Shown: positions 28,541-37,933 of the stretch, one piece after another
Layout of the letters: each line of letters starts with the position of its first letter
Numbering within the stretch: position 1 is the stretch's first letter
Assembly (NCBI GenBank): GCA_001899525.1
Contig: MKVY01000027.1
Location: 197,406 to 261,405 of the forward strand
Length of the DNA stretch: 64,000 nucleotides
Direction: 5' to 3'
Source of the DNA: Rhizobiales bacterium 65-9
GTDB taxonomy: Bacteria > Pseudomonadota > Alphaproteobacteria > Rhizobiales > Beijerinckiaceae
Notes under the pieces: generated by a model
What the model was told of the DNA's origin: nothing
The model's input: the letters and a program-made list of their open reading frames with translations, nothing else
Database searches by the model: none
Translations under genes and position numbers: made by a program

Positions 28541-30163
28541 ATGAAAGCGATCATCATTTCCGCCCTGGCCGCGACGATTCCATTCGCCGCAGCGTCTGGC
28601 GCTGCGAGCGCTCAGGACCTGCGCATCGGACTCGCGTCCGAGCCGACCTCGGCCGACCCGCATTTCCATGCGCTCGCGCCGAATTTCGCGCTCGCCAAGC
28701 ACGTGTTCGAACCTCTCGTCGGCATGGACGAATCGCAGAAGCTCATTCCCAATCTCGCCAGATCATGGAAGACGCTGGACGACCTGACCTGGGAGTTCAA
28801 GCTTCAGCCCAATGCGACCTTCTCCAACGGCCAGAAGGTCACGCCGCGCGACGTGATCTATACCTATTGCCGCCTGCCCTTCGTGGAGGGCTCGCCGGCC
28901 AATCTGGCCTTTACGCTCAAGAACGTCGTCAGCATCGAAGGCAAGGGCGACGACACCGTCATCATCAAGACGTCCGCGCCGGCCCCGCTGCTGCCGAACA
29001 ATCTCGCCTCGCCCGGCATCATCAGCGCCGACGTGTTCGGCGGCGGCAAGAACATCAAGTTCAAGGTCGGCGGCTGCGAGGATTTCGGCAATAATCCGTA
29101 GCCTGTCGAATTCAACGATCCCGCGAAGGCCATCGGCTCGGGACCCTACAAATTCGTCGAGTTCACGCGCGGCGCGCAGATCGTGCTGGAGCGCAACGAC
29201 AACTACTGGGGCGAGAAGCCGATCTGGAAGAAGGTGACGATGAAGCCGCTCACCAATTCCGGCGCGCGGGTCGCAGGCCTGCTCGCAGGCGACGTCGACA
29301 TCATCGAGACGCCGTCGATCCAGGATTTCGACCGCATCAAAGGCGCCGGCTTCCAGATCGCGCAGGCGCTCTCGAACCGCGTGATCTATATCCAGCTCGA
29401 CCAGTTCAACGATCCGAACTGGAAATCGCCCGGCATCAAGGGAACGGACAAGAATCCGCTGCTCGACAAGCGCGTGCGGCAGGCGATGACGATGGCGATC
29501 AACCGGCAGGGGATCGTCGAGCGGATCATGGGCGGCGTCGCGGCGCCGGCGGGCGAGCTTCTGCCGTGGCCGATGTTCGGCTCGACGAAAGATTTCCCGA
29601 TTCCGAAATACGACCCGGACGCCGCCAAGAAACTGCTCGCGGACGCAGGCTATCCGAACGGGTTCGAGATCACGCTCGGCACGCCGAACGACCGCTACAT
29701 CAATGACGAGAAGGTCGCGCAGGCCGTGGCGCAGATGTGGACGCGCATCGGCGTCAAGACCAATGTCGACGCGATGACCGCCTCGACCTTCTTCACGCGG
29801 CGCACGAAGTTCGAGTTCTCCGCCTTCCTCGCGGGCTGGGGCTCGGGCACCGGCGAAATCTCCGACTCGCTGCTGTCGCTGTCGGTGTCGCTGACGCCGT
29901 CGAAGGGCATCGGGACGACAAACCGCTCGCGCTATTCGAACCCGAAGGTCGACGAGCTCGTGCTGAAGGCGATCGAAACGATCGACGACAAGACGCGCGA
30001 GTCGCTGCTGCAACAGGCCTCGAAGCTCGTCGCCGACGATGTCGGCATCGTGCCGCTGCATTTCGAGGTGACGCCGTGGGCGTTCAAGAAAGGCCTCGGC
30101 TACAAGGCGCGCGCCGACCAGTATACGCTTGCGATGAGCGTCACGCAGGGCCCATCGAACTGA
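28541..30163 (+). pseudogene. Peptide/nickel-type ABC transporter substrate-binding protein, interrupted by in-frame TAG
   Basis: The frame encodes a family 5 (DppA/OppA) periplasmic solute-binding protein of about 540 codons. It starts after a strong GGAGGAG site with a Sec signal peptide (MKAIIISALAATIPFAAASG, cleavage after about residue 24). A TAG stop at 29099-29101 (codon 187) interrupts it. The same frame continues directly with PVEFNDPAKAIGSGPYKF, the normal continuation of the family, and stays open to 30163. There is no frameshift. Restarting at the next ATG (29246) or an alternative codon near 29183 would give a product without a signal peptide. Possible explanations are a recent nonsense mutation, suppression, or a base error; a tyrosine codon one change away would fit NNP-Y-PVEF. 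The permease and ATPase genes downstream are intact. Confidence 0.88.
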
Positions 30164-30174
30164 AGATCAAGGCC

Positions 30175-30198
30175 GCCGCCCTCTCCGGAGGGCGGCGA
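30175..30198 (+). terminator. Stem-loop between the solute-binding gene and the permease gene
   Basis: A 10-bp perfect stem (CGCCGCCCTC / GAGGGCGGCG) with a TCCG tetraloop lies 12 bases after the binding-protein stop and 15 bases before the permease start. There is no T run. Such hairpins after binding-protein genes usually stabilise the upstream message or cause partial attenuation, so the binding protein is made in excess. Confidence 0.7.
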
Positions 30199-30213
30199 CA
30201 AAGCAGGCTTCGC

Positions 30214-31191
30214 ATGCTCGTTTATCTGATCAGACGCCTTTCCCAGGCCGCGCTCGTGGTGGCGGTGATGGGAACGATCGTGTTCCTGTCGATGTACGCC
30301 ATCGGCAATCCGATCGACCTTCTGGCGGCGCAGGACGCAAGCGACGCCGAGAAGGCGGAGCTCGCGCGCCAGCTCGGCCTCGATCGGCCGATCTGGGAAC
30401 AGTTCCTCATTTTCGCCGGCAACGCGATGCGCGGCGATCTCGGAAAATCCTTCGTCTACAATGAGCCGACGTTGCGGCTGATCCTGCAGCGCCTGCCGGC
30501 GACGCTCGAGCTTGCGTTGACCGCGCTCGTCTTCTCCGTCGCGCTCGGCATTCCGCTCGGCGTCTATGCCGGGCTGAAGCCGGACTCCTGGATGTCACGC
30601 ACCATCATGTCGGGCTCCATTCTCGGCTTCTCGCTGCCGAATTTCTGGATCGGGCTGATGCTGATCCTCTTCTTCGCGGTGGAGCTGAAATGGCTGCCCG
30701 CGAGCGGCCGCGGCGAGACCGTCGATCTTCTCGGCGTGCCGGTCTCCTTCCTCACATGGGACGGGCTGAGACACCTCTTCCTGCCGGCGCTGACGCTCTC
30801 GCTCTACAAGGCGGCGCTCGTGGTGCGGCTGGCGCGCGCCGGCACGCGCGAGGTCGTCATGCAGGATTATGTGCGCTTCGCGCGGGCGAAGGGCCTGTCC
30901 TATCGCCGCATCGTGCTGGTGCATGTGGTCAAGAACATGATGATCCCGGTCGTCACCGTGCTCGGCCTCGAATTCGGCTCGATGATCGCTTTCGCGGTGG
31001 TGACGGAGACCGTGTTCGCCTATCCGGGCATGGGCAAGCTGCTCATCGATTCCATCAATCGCCTCGACCGGCCGGTGATCGTCGCCTATCTCATGTTCAC
31101 GGTGCTGCTGTTCGTCATCATCAATCTCATCGTTGACCTGATCTACGCCGCGATCGATCCGCGCGTGCGTCTCGTGGAGGCGAAAGGATGA
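30214..31191 (+). CDS. dppB: Peptide-type ABC transporter permease (DppB family)
   Basis: A 325-residue inner-membrane permease with about six transmembrane helices. The first helix (9-30) is followed by the periplasmic loop with LARQLGLDRPIWEQFLIF and GDLGKSF, typical of DppB/OppB. The cytoplasmic EAA-like loop that contacts the ATPases is present (YVRFARAKGLSYRRIVLVHVVKN). The ATG at 30214 is chosen because upstream codons belong to the binding-protein gene in another frame. Its stop overlaps the next start by 4 bases (ATGA). Substrate class (dipeptide, oligopeptide, nickel, glutathione) cannot be told from the permease alone. Confidence 0.93.
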   Translation: MLVYLIRRLSQAALVVAVMGTIVFLSMYAIGNPIDLLAAQDASDAEKAELARQLGLDRPIWEQFLIFAGNAMRGDLGKSFVYNEPTLRLILQRLPATLELALTALVFSVALGIPLGVYAGLKPDSWMSRTIMSGSILGFSLPNFWIGLMLILFFAVELKWLPASGRGETVDLLGVPVSFLTWDGLRHLFLPALTLSLYKAALVVRLARAGTREVVMQDYVRFARAKGLSYRRIVLVHVVKNMMIPVVTVLGLEFGSMIAFAVVTETVFAYPGMGKLLIDSINRLDRPVIVAYLMFTVLLFVIINLIVDLIYAAIDPRVRLVEAKG

Positions 31192-32123
31192 GCGAAGCGA
31201 CCCTTTCCGGCGCGCCTTCGGCGCCCCCTGTTCTTCCGGCGATCGATCGCGGCGAGGCGCTCTGGCGACGCCATCTCGCGGCGTTCTTCGCAAGCCCGTC
31301 CGCGGTGCTCGGCCTCGCCGTGCTGGCGATCCTGCTCGCGCTCGCGATTCTCGCGCCATGGATCACGCCGCAGGATCCCTACGATCTCCGTCAGCTCGAC
31401 ATCATGGACGGCACGCTGCCGCCCGGCTCGACCATGGGGGCCGGCTTCACCGCCTGGCTCGGCACCGACGAGCAGGGACGCGACATGCTCTCGGGCATCA
31501 TCTACGGCATGCGCATCTCGCTCGGCGTCGGCGCGATCTCGGTGGTGTTCGCCTGCGCGATCGGCGCCTCGGTCGGCGTGCTCGCGGCTTACGCCGGCGG
31601 CCGGATCGACACTCTCGTGATGCGCGTCGTCGATCTGCAGCTTTCCTTCCCGTCGATCCTCGTCGCGCTCATTCTGCTCGCCGTCTTCGGCCGCGGCGTG
31701 GACAAGGTGATCATCGCGCTCATCGTCGTGCAGTGGGCCTATTACGCGCGCACAGTGCGCGGCTCGGCGCTGGTGGAGCGGCGGCGGGAATATATCGAGG
31801 CGGCGCGCTGCCTGGCGCTGTCAAAAAGCCGCGTCGTGTTCAGGCACCTTCTGCCCAACTGCCTGCCGCCGCTGATCGTCGTCGCCACCGTTCAGGTCGC
31901 GCACGCGATCGCGCTTGAATCGACGCTGTCGTTTCTCGGCGTCGGCGTGCCGGTCACGGAGCCGTCGCTCGGCATGCTCATCGCGAAAGGCTATCAGTAT
32001 CTGCTGTCGGGAAAATACTGGATCTCGACCTTTCCGGGCGTGGCGCTGGTCATCGCCATCATCGCGATCAATCTCGTCGGCGACCGGCTGCGCGACGTTC
32101 TCAATCCGAGGCTGGCGCATTGA
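31188..32123 (+). CDS. dppC: Peptide-type ABC transporter permease (DppC family)
   Basis: A 311-residue permease partner of the preceding gene, overlapping it by 4 bases. It has the N-terminal cytoplasmic tail and first helix typical of the OppC_N domain, then AWLGTDEQGRDMLSGIIYGMRISL, the DppC/OppC signature, five further helices and the EAA loop (YIEAARCLALSKSRVVFRHLLPN). STLSFLGVGVPVTEPSLGMLIA is the expected C-terminal family motif. The proteins heterodimerise to form the membrane channel. Confidence 0.94.
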   Translation: MSEATLSGAPSAPPVLPAIDRGEALWRRHLAAFFASPSAVLGLAVLAILLALAILAPWITPQDPYDLRQLDIMDGTLPPGSTMGAGFTAWLGTDEQGRDMLSGIIYGMRISLGVGAISVVFACAIGASVGVLAAYAGGRIDTLVMRVVDLQLSFPSILVALILLAVFGRGVDKVIIALIVVQWAYYARTVRGSALVERRREYIEAARCLALSKSRVVFRHLLPNCLPPLIVVATVQVAHAIALESTLSFLGVGVPVTEPSLGMLIAKGYQYLLSGKYWISTFPGVALVIAIIAINLVGDRLRDVLNPRLAH

Positions 32124-32222
32124 TGGCTGTTTGCGCGCGGCCTCAGCCGCCCCCGACCTTTAGCCTCTCTTCGCGATTTGGGGCTCCGGGCCAGACAAGC
32201 CAGGAAGCAACGCAACCAGAGA

Positions 32223-33221
32223 ATGGCGGACATTTCCAGCATGACAGCCGTTCTTGAGGTTTCCGATCTCGCGGTCACGTTCGGCGCGCGCGAGGGCCTG
32301 ATCAAAGCCGTCGACGGCGTCAGCTTCTCGGTCGCGCGCGGCGAGGTGCTCGGCCTCGTCGGCGAGTCGGGCTCCGGCAAATCGGTGACCAGCCTCGCCG
32401 TCATGGGGCTGATCGATCCACCCGGACGCATCGCGCGGGGGTCGATCAAGTTCGAGGGCCAGGAGCTTGTCGGCTTGCCGGAGGAGGATTTCCGCCGGCT
32501 GCGCGGCCGGCGCATGGCGATGATCTTCCAGGATCCGATGTCGACGCTCAATCCGGTGCTGCGCATCGACACGCAGATGATCGAGACGATTCTCGCGCAT
32601 GAGAAAGTGAGCGAGAAAGCCGCGCGCGCGCGGTCCCGCGACGCGCTCGCGAAAGTCGGCATTCCCTCTCCGGAGGAAAGGCTTGTCGCCTATCCGCACC
32701 AGTTCTCCGGCGGCATGCGCCAGCGCGTCGCGATCGCCATCGCCCTGCTGCACGGACCGTCGCTGATCATGGCGGACGAGCCGACCACCGCGCTCGACGT
32801 GACGATCCAGGCGCAGATTCTCGCCGAAGTGCAGAAACTCGCGGAGGAGACGGGCACGGCGCTGGTGTGGGTCACGCATGACCTCTCCGTCGTGGCCTCG
32901 CTCGCCGACCGCGTGGCGGTGATGTACGCCGGGCGCATCGTCGAGGAAGGGCCGGTGGCGGACGTGCTGACGCAGCCGCTGCATCCTTACACGGACGGGC
33001 TGATCGGCTCGGTGCCCAGCCGCAACCGGCGCGGCGTTCCGCTCGCGCAGATTCCCGGCATGACGCCATCGCTCGCGCGCCTGCCGGCGGGCTGCGCGTT
33101 CCGGCCGCGCTGCCCGCGTTCGACCGACATCTGCGCGACCGCGCCCGAGGCCACGGATTATGGCGGTGGGCGCAAAGCGCGCTGCTTCCACCCGCTCATC
33201 GACCTCGAGACCGCAGCATGA
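32223..33221 (+). CDS. dppD: Peptide-type ABC transporter ATPase (DppD family)
   Basis: A 332-residue ATPase energising the importer. Walker [10 protein letters not shown]-loop [13 protein letters not shown] signature FSGGMRQR, Walker [13 protein letters not shown] and H-loop VTHDLSVVA are all intact. The C-terminal oligopeptide-transporter domain contains the [14 protein letters not shown] cysteine pattern, which in related DppD proteins binds a 4Fe-4S cluster. Start choice: ATG 32223 with an adjacent AGAGA. ATG 32241 and an upstream TTG at 32178 are alternatives. Its stop overlaps the start of the next ATPase by 4 bases. Confidence 0.92.
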   Translation: MADISSMTAVLEVSDLAVTFGAREGLIKAVDGVSFSVARGEVLGLVGESGSGKSVTSLAVMGLIDPPGRIARGSIKFEGQELVGLPEEDFRRLRGRRMAMIFQDPMSTLNPVLRIDTQMIETILAHEKVSEKAARARSRDALAKVGIPSPEERLVAYPHQFSGGMRQRVAIAIALLHGPSLIMADEPTTALDVTIQAQILAEVQKLAEETGTALVWVTHDLSVVASLADRVAVMYAGRIVEEGPVADVLTQPLHPYTDGLIGSVPSRNRRGVPLAQIPGMTPSLARLPAGCAFRPRCPRSTDICATAPEATDYGGGRKARCFHPLIDLETAA

Positions 33222-34225
33222 GCGCACCGATCCTTTCGCTCGCCGGCGTGTCGAAGCGGTTCGTGACGCCGCTCGACGCCGCCGAAAAGTTCGCCAACAT
33301 GCTTGGCGCGCGACGCGAGGCGCAGATCGTGCGCGCTGTCGACGGCGTCGACCTCACAATCGCGCAGGGCGAGGTGGTCGGCCTCGTCGGCGAATCCGGG
33401 TGCGGGAAATCCACGCTCGGCCGCATGGTCGCCGGCATCATGACCCCGTCCGACGGCGTCATCGCATTCAAGGGCGACGATGTCGCGAGGATGAACGCCA
33501 GCGACAGGCGCAAGGCCGATCTCGCCGTGCAGATGGTGTTTCAGGACCCGATGGCGTCGCTCAATCCGCGCATGCGCGTGGTCGAGATCATCGGCGAGGC
33601 GCCGGTGGCGCACGGCATGGTCGCGGCCAAGGACATGGAGTCGTTCGTCGCCGAGATGTTCCGCCGCGTCGGACTGGATGCGACCGCGATGCGGCGCTAT
33701 CCGCACCAGTTCTCGGGCGGCCAGCGCGCGCGCATCGGCATCGCGCGCGCGCTCGCGGTCAACCCGACGGTTCTGGTGTGCGATGAAGCGACGGCTGCAC
33801 TCGACGTGTCGATCCAGGCGCAGGTCATCAATCTTTTCGTCAAGCTGCGCGAGGAGTTCGGCCTCACCTATCTGTTCGTCAGCCATGATCTCGGCGTCGT
33901 CGCCCATGTCTCGGATCGCGTGGCGGTGATGTATCTCGGACGGATCGTGGAGCTCGGCCCGACAGAGGAGCTGTTCACCGCCCCCAACCATCCCTACACG
34001 CAGGCGCTGCTCGCCGAGGTGCCGCGGCTCGACCCGAAGAAGCGGCGCTTCACGACGCTGAAGGGAGAAATCCCCTCGCCTCTCCACCCGCCGCCCGGAT
34101 GCCATTTCCATCCGCGCTGCCCGCACGCTTTCGCACGCTGCAAGACAGAGCGCCCGGCGCTCAAGGAGATCGCGCCCGGACGCTTCAGCGCCTGCCACCT
34201 CAACGACGGGCGCCAGGCGGCGTAG
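33218..34225 (+). CDS. dppF: Peptide-type ABC transporter ATPase (DppF family)
   Basis: A 335-residue ATPase, partner of DppD. Walker [11 protein letters not shown]-loop [10 protein letters not shown], signature [14 protein letters not shown], Walker [13 protein letters not shown] and [14 protein letters not shown] are intact, followed by the C-terminal [14 protein letters not shown] cysteine motif. An insertion before Walker A (about 20-38, [17 protein letters not shown]) is longer than in E. coli DppF. It ends the operon; an inverted repeat follows within 75 bases. Confidence 0.93.
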   Translation: MSAPILSLAGVSKRFVTPLDAAEKFANMLGARREAQIVRAVDGVDLTIAQGEVVGLVGESGCGKSTLGRMVAGIMTPSDGVIAFKGDDVARMNASDRRKADLAVQMVFQDPMASLNPRMRVVEIIGEAPVAHGMVAAKDMESFVAEMFRRVGLDATAMRRYPHQFSGGQRARIGIARALAVNPTVLVCDEATAALDVSIQAQVINLFVKLREEFGLTYLFVSHDLGVVAHVSDRVAVMYLGRIVELGPTEELFTAPNHPYTQALLAEVPRLDPKKRRFTTLKGEIPSPLHPPPGCHFHPRCPHAFARCKTERPALKEIAPGRFSACHLNDGRQAA

Positions 34226-34297
34226 AGCGCGCTGCCGCTGCAAGAAACAGCAGCCTCCCTTGAGCTATTCTTGCCGCACGATGCGCTATGGCGTCAC

Positions 34298-34341
34298 GCA
34301 ATTCCGGACGCAAAACCGCTAAGCGCTCCCGCCGGAATTGC
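34298..34341. repeat. Intergenic palindromic repeat element, Hyphomicrobiales type (short form)
   Basis: A 10-bp perfect inverted repeat (GCAATTCCGG / CCGGAATTGC) encloses 24 bases containing CGCAAAACCGCTAAGCGCT. This block matches, from memory, a short repeat common in Bradyrhizobium, Mesorhizobium and relatives, and differs from the long element at 12403. It lies between the convergent dppF and hyi genes and could act as a bidirectional transcript end. Confidence 0.65.
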
Positions 34342-34352
34342 TCCGCCGATCC

Positions 34353-35123
34353 TCAGACGAGGGTCTTCATCCAGCCGAGCCCGTCGAGCGTCCCGCCGCG
34401 CGGGCGATATTCGCAGCCGACGAACCCGGAATAGCCGACGCGGTCGAGTTCGGCGAAAAGATAACGGTAATTCAATTCGCCATCGTCCGGCTCGTTGCGT
34501 TCGGGAACCGACGCGATCTGCACATGGCCGATGATCGGCGCCGCCGCGCGCAGGCGCATGGCCACGTCGCCATGCATGATCTGGCAATGGTAGAGATCAA
34601 ACTGGAGCTTGAGGCTGGGCGACGCCAGCGACGCGATGATCTCCTCGGCCTGGCGAAAATCATTCAGGAAATAGCCGGGATTGTCGCGCGCGTTCAGCGG
34701 TTCGATGACGATGTCGATCCCCGCCGGCGCGAACAGCGCGACCGCCTCGCGCAGCGCGTCGCGAAACGCGGCGTCGGCCGCGGCGGAATCGGCGGGCGCG
34801 CGGCCGGCCATCAGATGCGTGCGCTTCACGCCGAGCGCCTGCGCGTAGACAAGCGCGCGCTCGAGGCCGGCGCGGAACTCCTCGCGCCGTTCCGGAAAGA
34901 CCGCGACGCCGCGCTCGCCCTTGGCGAAATCGCCGGGCGGATGATTGAAGAGGGCGACCGTCAGCCCGTTCCGCTCGACGCGCGCGGCGATCTGCTCCGG
35001 CGGAAAATCATACGGAAAGAGAAACTCCACGGCCTCGAAACCGGCGTCCGCCGCCGCCGCGAAGCGGTCGAGGAACTCCCATTCGTTGAACATCATCGTC
35101 AGGTTCGCGGCGAAACGCGGCAT
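34353..35123 (-). CDS. hyi: Hydroxypyruvate isomerase / 2-oxo-tetronate isomerase family (Hyi/OtnI)
   Basis: A 256-residue TIM-barrel sugar isomerase. Family segments are MPRFAANLTMMFNEWEFLDRF, EFLFPYDFP, IEPLNARDNPGYFL, LQFDLYHCQIMHGD and HVQIASVPERNEPDDGE, with the metal-binding Glu, Asp, His and Glu in place. It isomerises hydroxypyruvate and tartronate semialdehyde, or 2-oxo-tetronates. Start at ATG 35123, with GAGGG 9 bases before, is preferred to an upstream TTG. No glyoxylate carboligase or tartronate reductase gene is adjacent, so the pathway is unproven. Confidence 0.88.
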   Translation of the reverse strand: MPRFAANLTMMFNEWEFLDRFAAAADAGFEAVEFLFPYDFPPEQIAARVERNGLTVALFNHPPGDFAKGERGVAVFPERREEFRAGLERALVYAQALGVKRTHLMAGRAPADSAAADAAFRDALREAVALFAPAGIDIVIEPLNARDNPGYFLNDFRQAEEIIASLASPSLKLQFDLYHCQIMHGDVAMRLRAAAPIIGHVQIASVPERNEPDDGELNYRYLFAELDRVGYSGFVGCEYRPRGGTLDGLGWMKTLV

Positions 35124-35290
35124 GGAAAGCAACCCTCGTTTGGGACGACGTATCGACCATGATTTCCCGCAGAGCGCCAGAGCGGAGCCTTGAGCCTCGC
35201 CATGCGCCGAACTGCGGCCATGCTCATTTCGGGCTTGGTCTTTCGCAGGGAGCGACTAAAGTCCGTCATGTAAATGCGCGACAGACCGTT

Positions 35291-36712
35291 ATGAGACGCC
35301 TGAGACGAATCAAGATCATCGCGACGCTGGGGCCGAAAACGCTGAATCCGGCGTCGCTGCGCCAGCTCATCGAGGCGGGCGTCGACGTCTTCCGCCTCAA
35401 CATGAGCCATGGCGGCCGCGACGCGATTCGCGACCGGGTCGCGATGATCCGCGCCATCGAGCGCGATCTCGACCGGCCGATCGGCATCCTCGCGGACCTT
35501 CAGGGGCCGAAATTGCGGGTCGCGAGCTTCGCCGGCGGAAAGGTCGAGCTTGCGAAGGGGGCGACCTTCACGCTGGACTCCAACCCCGCGCCGGGCGACG
35601 CGAAGCGCGTTCACCTGCCGCACCCGGAAATCCTCTCCTCGCTTGAACCCGGCCATCGCGTCCTTCTCGACGACGGCAAGCTGGCGATGACCGTCGTGAA
35701 AGCGACGCCGAAAAAAACGACGCTCAGGGTCGATATCGGCGGCGCGCTGTCGGACCGGAAGGGCGTCAGCCTGCCCGACACGATCATTCCCGTGTCGGCG
35801 ATGACGGAGAAGGATCGCGGCGACCTCGACGCCGCTCTTGAGGCCGGGGTCGACTGGATCGCGGTGTCCTTCGTGCAGCGCCCCGACGATCTCGCCGAGG
35901 TGCGGAAAGTCGCGCGCGGGCGCGCTCTGGTGATGGCGAAGATCGAGAAGCCGCAGGCGATCGCGCGGCTCGACGAGATCATGGAGGCGTCCGACGCGCT
36001 CATGGTCGCGCGCGGCGATCTCGGCGTCGAGATGCCGATGGAGAAAGTGCCCGGCCTGCAGAAGCGCATCACGCGCGAAGCGCGCCGCCTCGGAAAGCCC
36101 GTCGTCATCGCGACGCAGATGCTCGAATCGATGATCACCAGCCCGGTGCCGACCCGCGCCGAAACGTCCGACGTCGCGACGGCGGTGTTCGAAGGCGCCG
36201 ACGCGGTCATGCTGTCGGCGGAAAGCGCCGTCGGCCAATACCCGATCGAGGCGGTGGCGATGATGAACCGCATCGCCAACGAGGTGGAAAGCGACCCGCT
36301 GTTCCGCGCCATCATCGACAACCAGCGCGCCGACCATGAATCGACCGGCTCGGACGCGATCGCGGCGGCGGCGCGCGCGATCGCCGACACGCTCGACCTG
36401 AAAGCGATCATCGCGCTCACCGCCTCCGGGTCGACGGGCCTGCGCGTCGCGCGCGAGCGCTCGCAATCGCCGGTCATCGCCCTGACGCCGTCGATCGATA
36501 CGGCGCGGCGCCTCGCCCTCGCCTGGGGGGTTCACGCGGTCACCACCGAGGATTTCACCGACCAGGAAGAGATGGTGACGCGGGCCTGCGCCATCGCGAC
36601 CCATGAGGGATTCGCGTCGCCGGGCGACAGGATCATGATCGTCGCGGGCGTTCCGTTCGGATCGCAGGGCGCCACCAACATGGTGCGCATCGCTTTCATT
36701 CCCAAGCACTGA
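35291..36712 (+). CDS. pyk: Pyruvate kinase
   Basis: A 473-residue glycolytic enzyme converting phosphoenolpyruvate and ADP to pyruvate and ATP. Signatures: KIIATLGPKTLN, FRLNMSHG, DLQGPKLRV, SFVQRPDDL, VMAKIEKPQAI with the active-site lysine, MVARGDLGVEMP, IATQMLESM, TRAETSDVATAVFEGADAVMLSAESA. The C-terminal allosteric domain is complete. The ATG at 35291 begins the conserved core; in-frame codons upstream to 35159 show no homology and are excluded. A DMT-family exporter follows 8 bases after the stop. Confidence 0.96.
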   Translation: MRRLRRIKIIATLGPKTLNPASLRQLIEAGVDVFRLNMSHGGRDAIRDRVAMIRAIERDLDRPIGILADLQGPKLRVASFAGGKVELAKGATFTLDSNPAPGDAKRVHLPHPEILSSLEPGHRVLLDDGKLAMTVVKATPKKTTLRVDIGGALSDRKGVSLPDTIIPVSAMTEKDRGDLDAALEAGVDWIAVSFVQRPDDLAEVRKVARGRALVMAKIEKPQAIARLDEIMEASDALMVARGDLGVEMPMEKVPGLQKRITREARRLGKPVVIATQMLESMITSPVPTRAETSDVATAVFEGADAVMLSAESAVGQYPIEAVAMMNRIANEVESDPLFRAIIDNQRADHESTGSDAIAAAARAIADTLDLKAIIALTASGSTGLRVARERSQSPVIALTPSIDTARRLALAWGVHAVTTEDFTDQEEMVTRACAIATHEGFASPGDRIMIVAGVPFGSQGATNMVRIAFIPKH

Positions 36713-36720
36713 CAGCAGCG

Positions 36721-37614
36721 ATGCAAAGACGCGAGCAAGTGGACGCGCGCGCGGCCGCGCTCCTGACGCTGATGTGCGCGGTGTGGGCGGCCGGCCAGGT
36801 CGCGACCAAAATCGGCCTCGCCGGCATTTCCCCCAACTGGCAGGCCGGCCTGCGCTCGGCGGGCTCGGCGCTGCTGGTCATCGCCTGGGCCCGCTATCGC
36901 GGCGCGCCGCTGTTCCGCCGCGACGGCACGGCGCCCGCCGGCGTCCTGTGCGGCGCACTGTTCTCGCTCGAATTCGCGCTCCTCTTCGTCGGGCTGGAGT
37001 ACACGACGGCGGCGCGCGGCGTGATCTTTCTCTACACCGCGCCCTTCTTTGTCGCGATCGGCGCGCATCTGCTCATCCCCGGCGACCGCTTGACCAGACC
37101 CAAGGTCGCGGGCCTCTCCTGCGCTTTCTGCGGCGTTCTGCTGGCGGTCTGGAGTGGGCTCGCGCTGCCCTCGCGCGAGGAGATGCTTGGCGACCTTCTC
37201 TGCTTTCTCGCCGCGGCGGCGTGGGCGTCGACGACGATCTGCGTCAAAACGACAAAGCTCGCGACGACCAGCCCTGAGAAAACGCTGCTCTACCAGCTCG
37301 GCGTCGCCGCGATCGCGCTTCCTGTTCTTGGCATGCTGTTCGGCGAGCGCGGCGTGTTCGATCCCACGGCGCCGGTGATCGCCGCCTTCCTGTTCCAGAT
37401 GATCTTCGTGACGTTCGCCACGTTTCTCGCCTGGTTCTGGCTGATCTCGATCTATCCGGCGACGCGCCTCTCAGCCTTCACCTTCCTGACGCCGGTGATC
37501 GGCGTGATCCTCGGCCATATCATGCTCGGCGAACAGGTGACCGTGCTGATGGGGCTGTCGCTCGCGCTCATCGCCGCCGGCATCTTCCTGGTGAACAGAC
37601 CGGCGGCGGCGTGA
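36721..37614 (+). CDS. DMT superfamily transporter (EamA repeats)
   Basis: A 297-residue membrane protein with ten predicted helices arranged as two EamA repeats, the second beginning near residue 155 (GDLLCFLAAAAWASTTICVK). Family members export amino acids, nucleotides or other metabolites, or act as uptake permeases. The substrate is not predictable by eye. It begins 8 bases after pyk and is probably co-transcribed with it. Its stop lies only 4 bases from the stop of the convergent small gene. Confidence 0.87.
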   Translation: MQRREQVDARAAALLTLMCAVWAAGQVATKIGLAGISPNWQAGLRSAGSALLVIAWARYRGAPLFRRDGTAPAGVLCGALFSLEFALLFVGLEYTTAARGVIFLYTAPFFVAIGAHLLIPGDRLTRPKVAGLSCAFCGVLLAVWSGLALPSREEMLGDLLCFLAAAAWASTTICVKTTKLATTSPEKTLLYQLGVAAIALPVLGMLFGERGVFDPTAPVIAAFLFQMIFVTFATFLAWFWLISIYPATRLSAFTFLTPVIGVILGHIMLGEQVTVLMGLSLALIAAGIFLVNRPAAA

Positions 37615-37618
37615 GAGG

Positions 37619-37867
37619 TCACATTTTTCCGCGGTTCTGAATACAGTCAGCGATCTGCGCGGAACGCACCTTCGTGTTCAACGAACCGGCTGGAAATTTC
37701 GCCTCGGACTGCCTGCGGCAGGACGCGAAATAGGGGCTGGAGCTATCCGCCTGAACGCCGCCGCCGCCAGTGCGGTCGGCTCCGCCTCCGCTGGGGCCGG
37801 CGCCCCTCGCATAGACCGACGGAGACAGGCAAACCGCAAAAAGAACGCTGATCATCAAAGCGCGCAT
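37619..37867 (-). CDS. Small secreted protein with two cysteines
   Basis: An 82-residue protein. The first ~20 residues are a Sec signal peptide (MRALMISVLFAVCLSPSVYA, predicted cleavage after the last Ala). The mature part begins with a Gly-rich stretch (~22-38), then a segment with two cysteines (FASCRRQSEAKFPAG and ADCIQNRGK) that could form a disulphide. The ATG at 37867 follows GGAGATTTTC and is better supported than an ATG further upstream. I do not recognise the family. Confidence 0.7.
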   Translation of the reverse strand: MRALMISVLFAVCLSPSVYARGAGPSGGGADRTGGGGVQADSSSPYFASCRRQSEAKFPAGSLNTKVRSAQIADCIQNRGKM

Positions 37868-37933
37868 GAAAATCTCCAAAAATATCGTCATCAATATCAC
37901 GGGAGATTATACGCCGTCGCCGGCCGCGCAAGT

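Noticed and set aside
25972..29094. Plus-strand open frame of 1040 codons
   Set aside because: It runs through the antisense of the asparaginase and argE genes and into the solute-binding gene in another frame. It is Arg/His/Ala-rich without domains, which is the usual antisense openness of GC-rich codons.
28541..30163. Genetic code with reassigned TAG (as for pyrrolysine) as cause of the interrupted solute-binding gene
   Set aside because: Several other genes here end in TAG at normal family C-termini (for example lysS and the TumA-like gene), so TAG is a working stop codon and no reassignment is supported.
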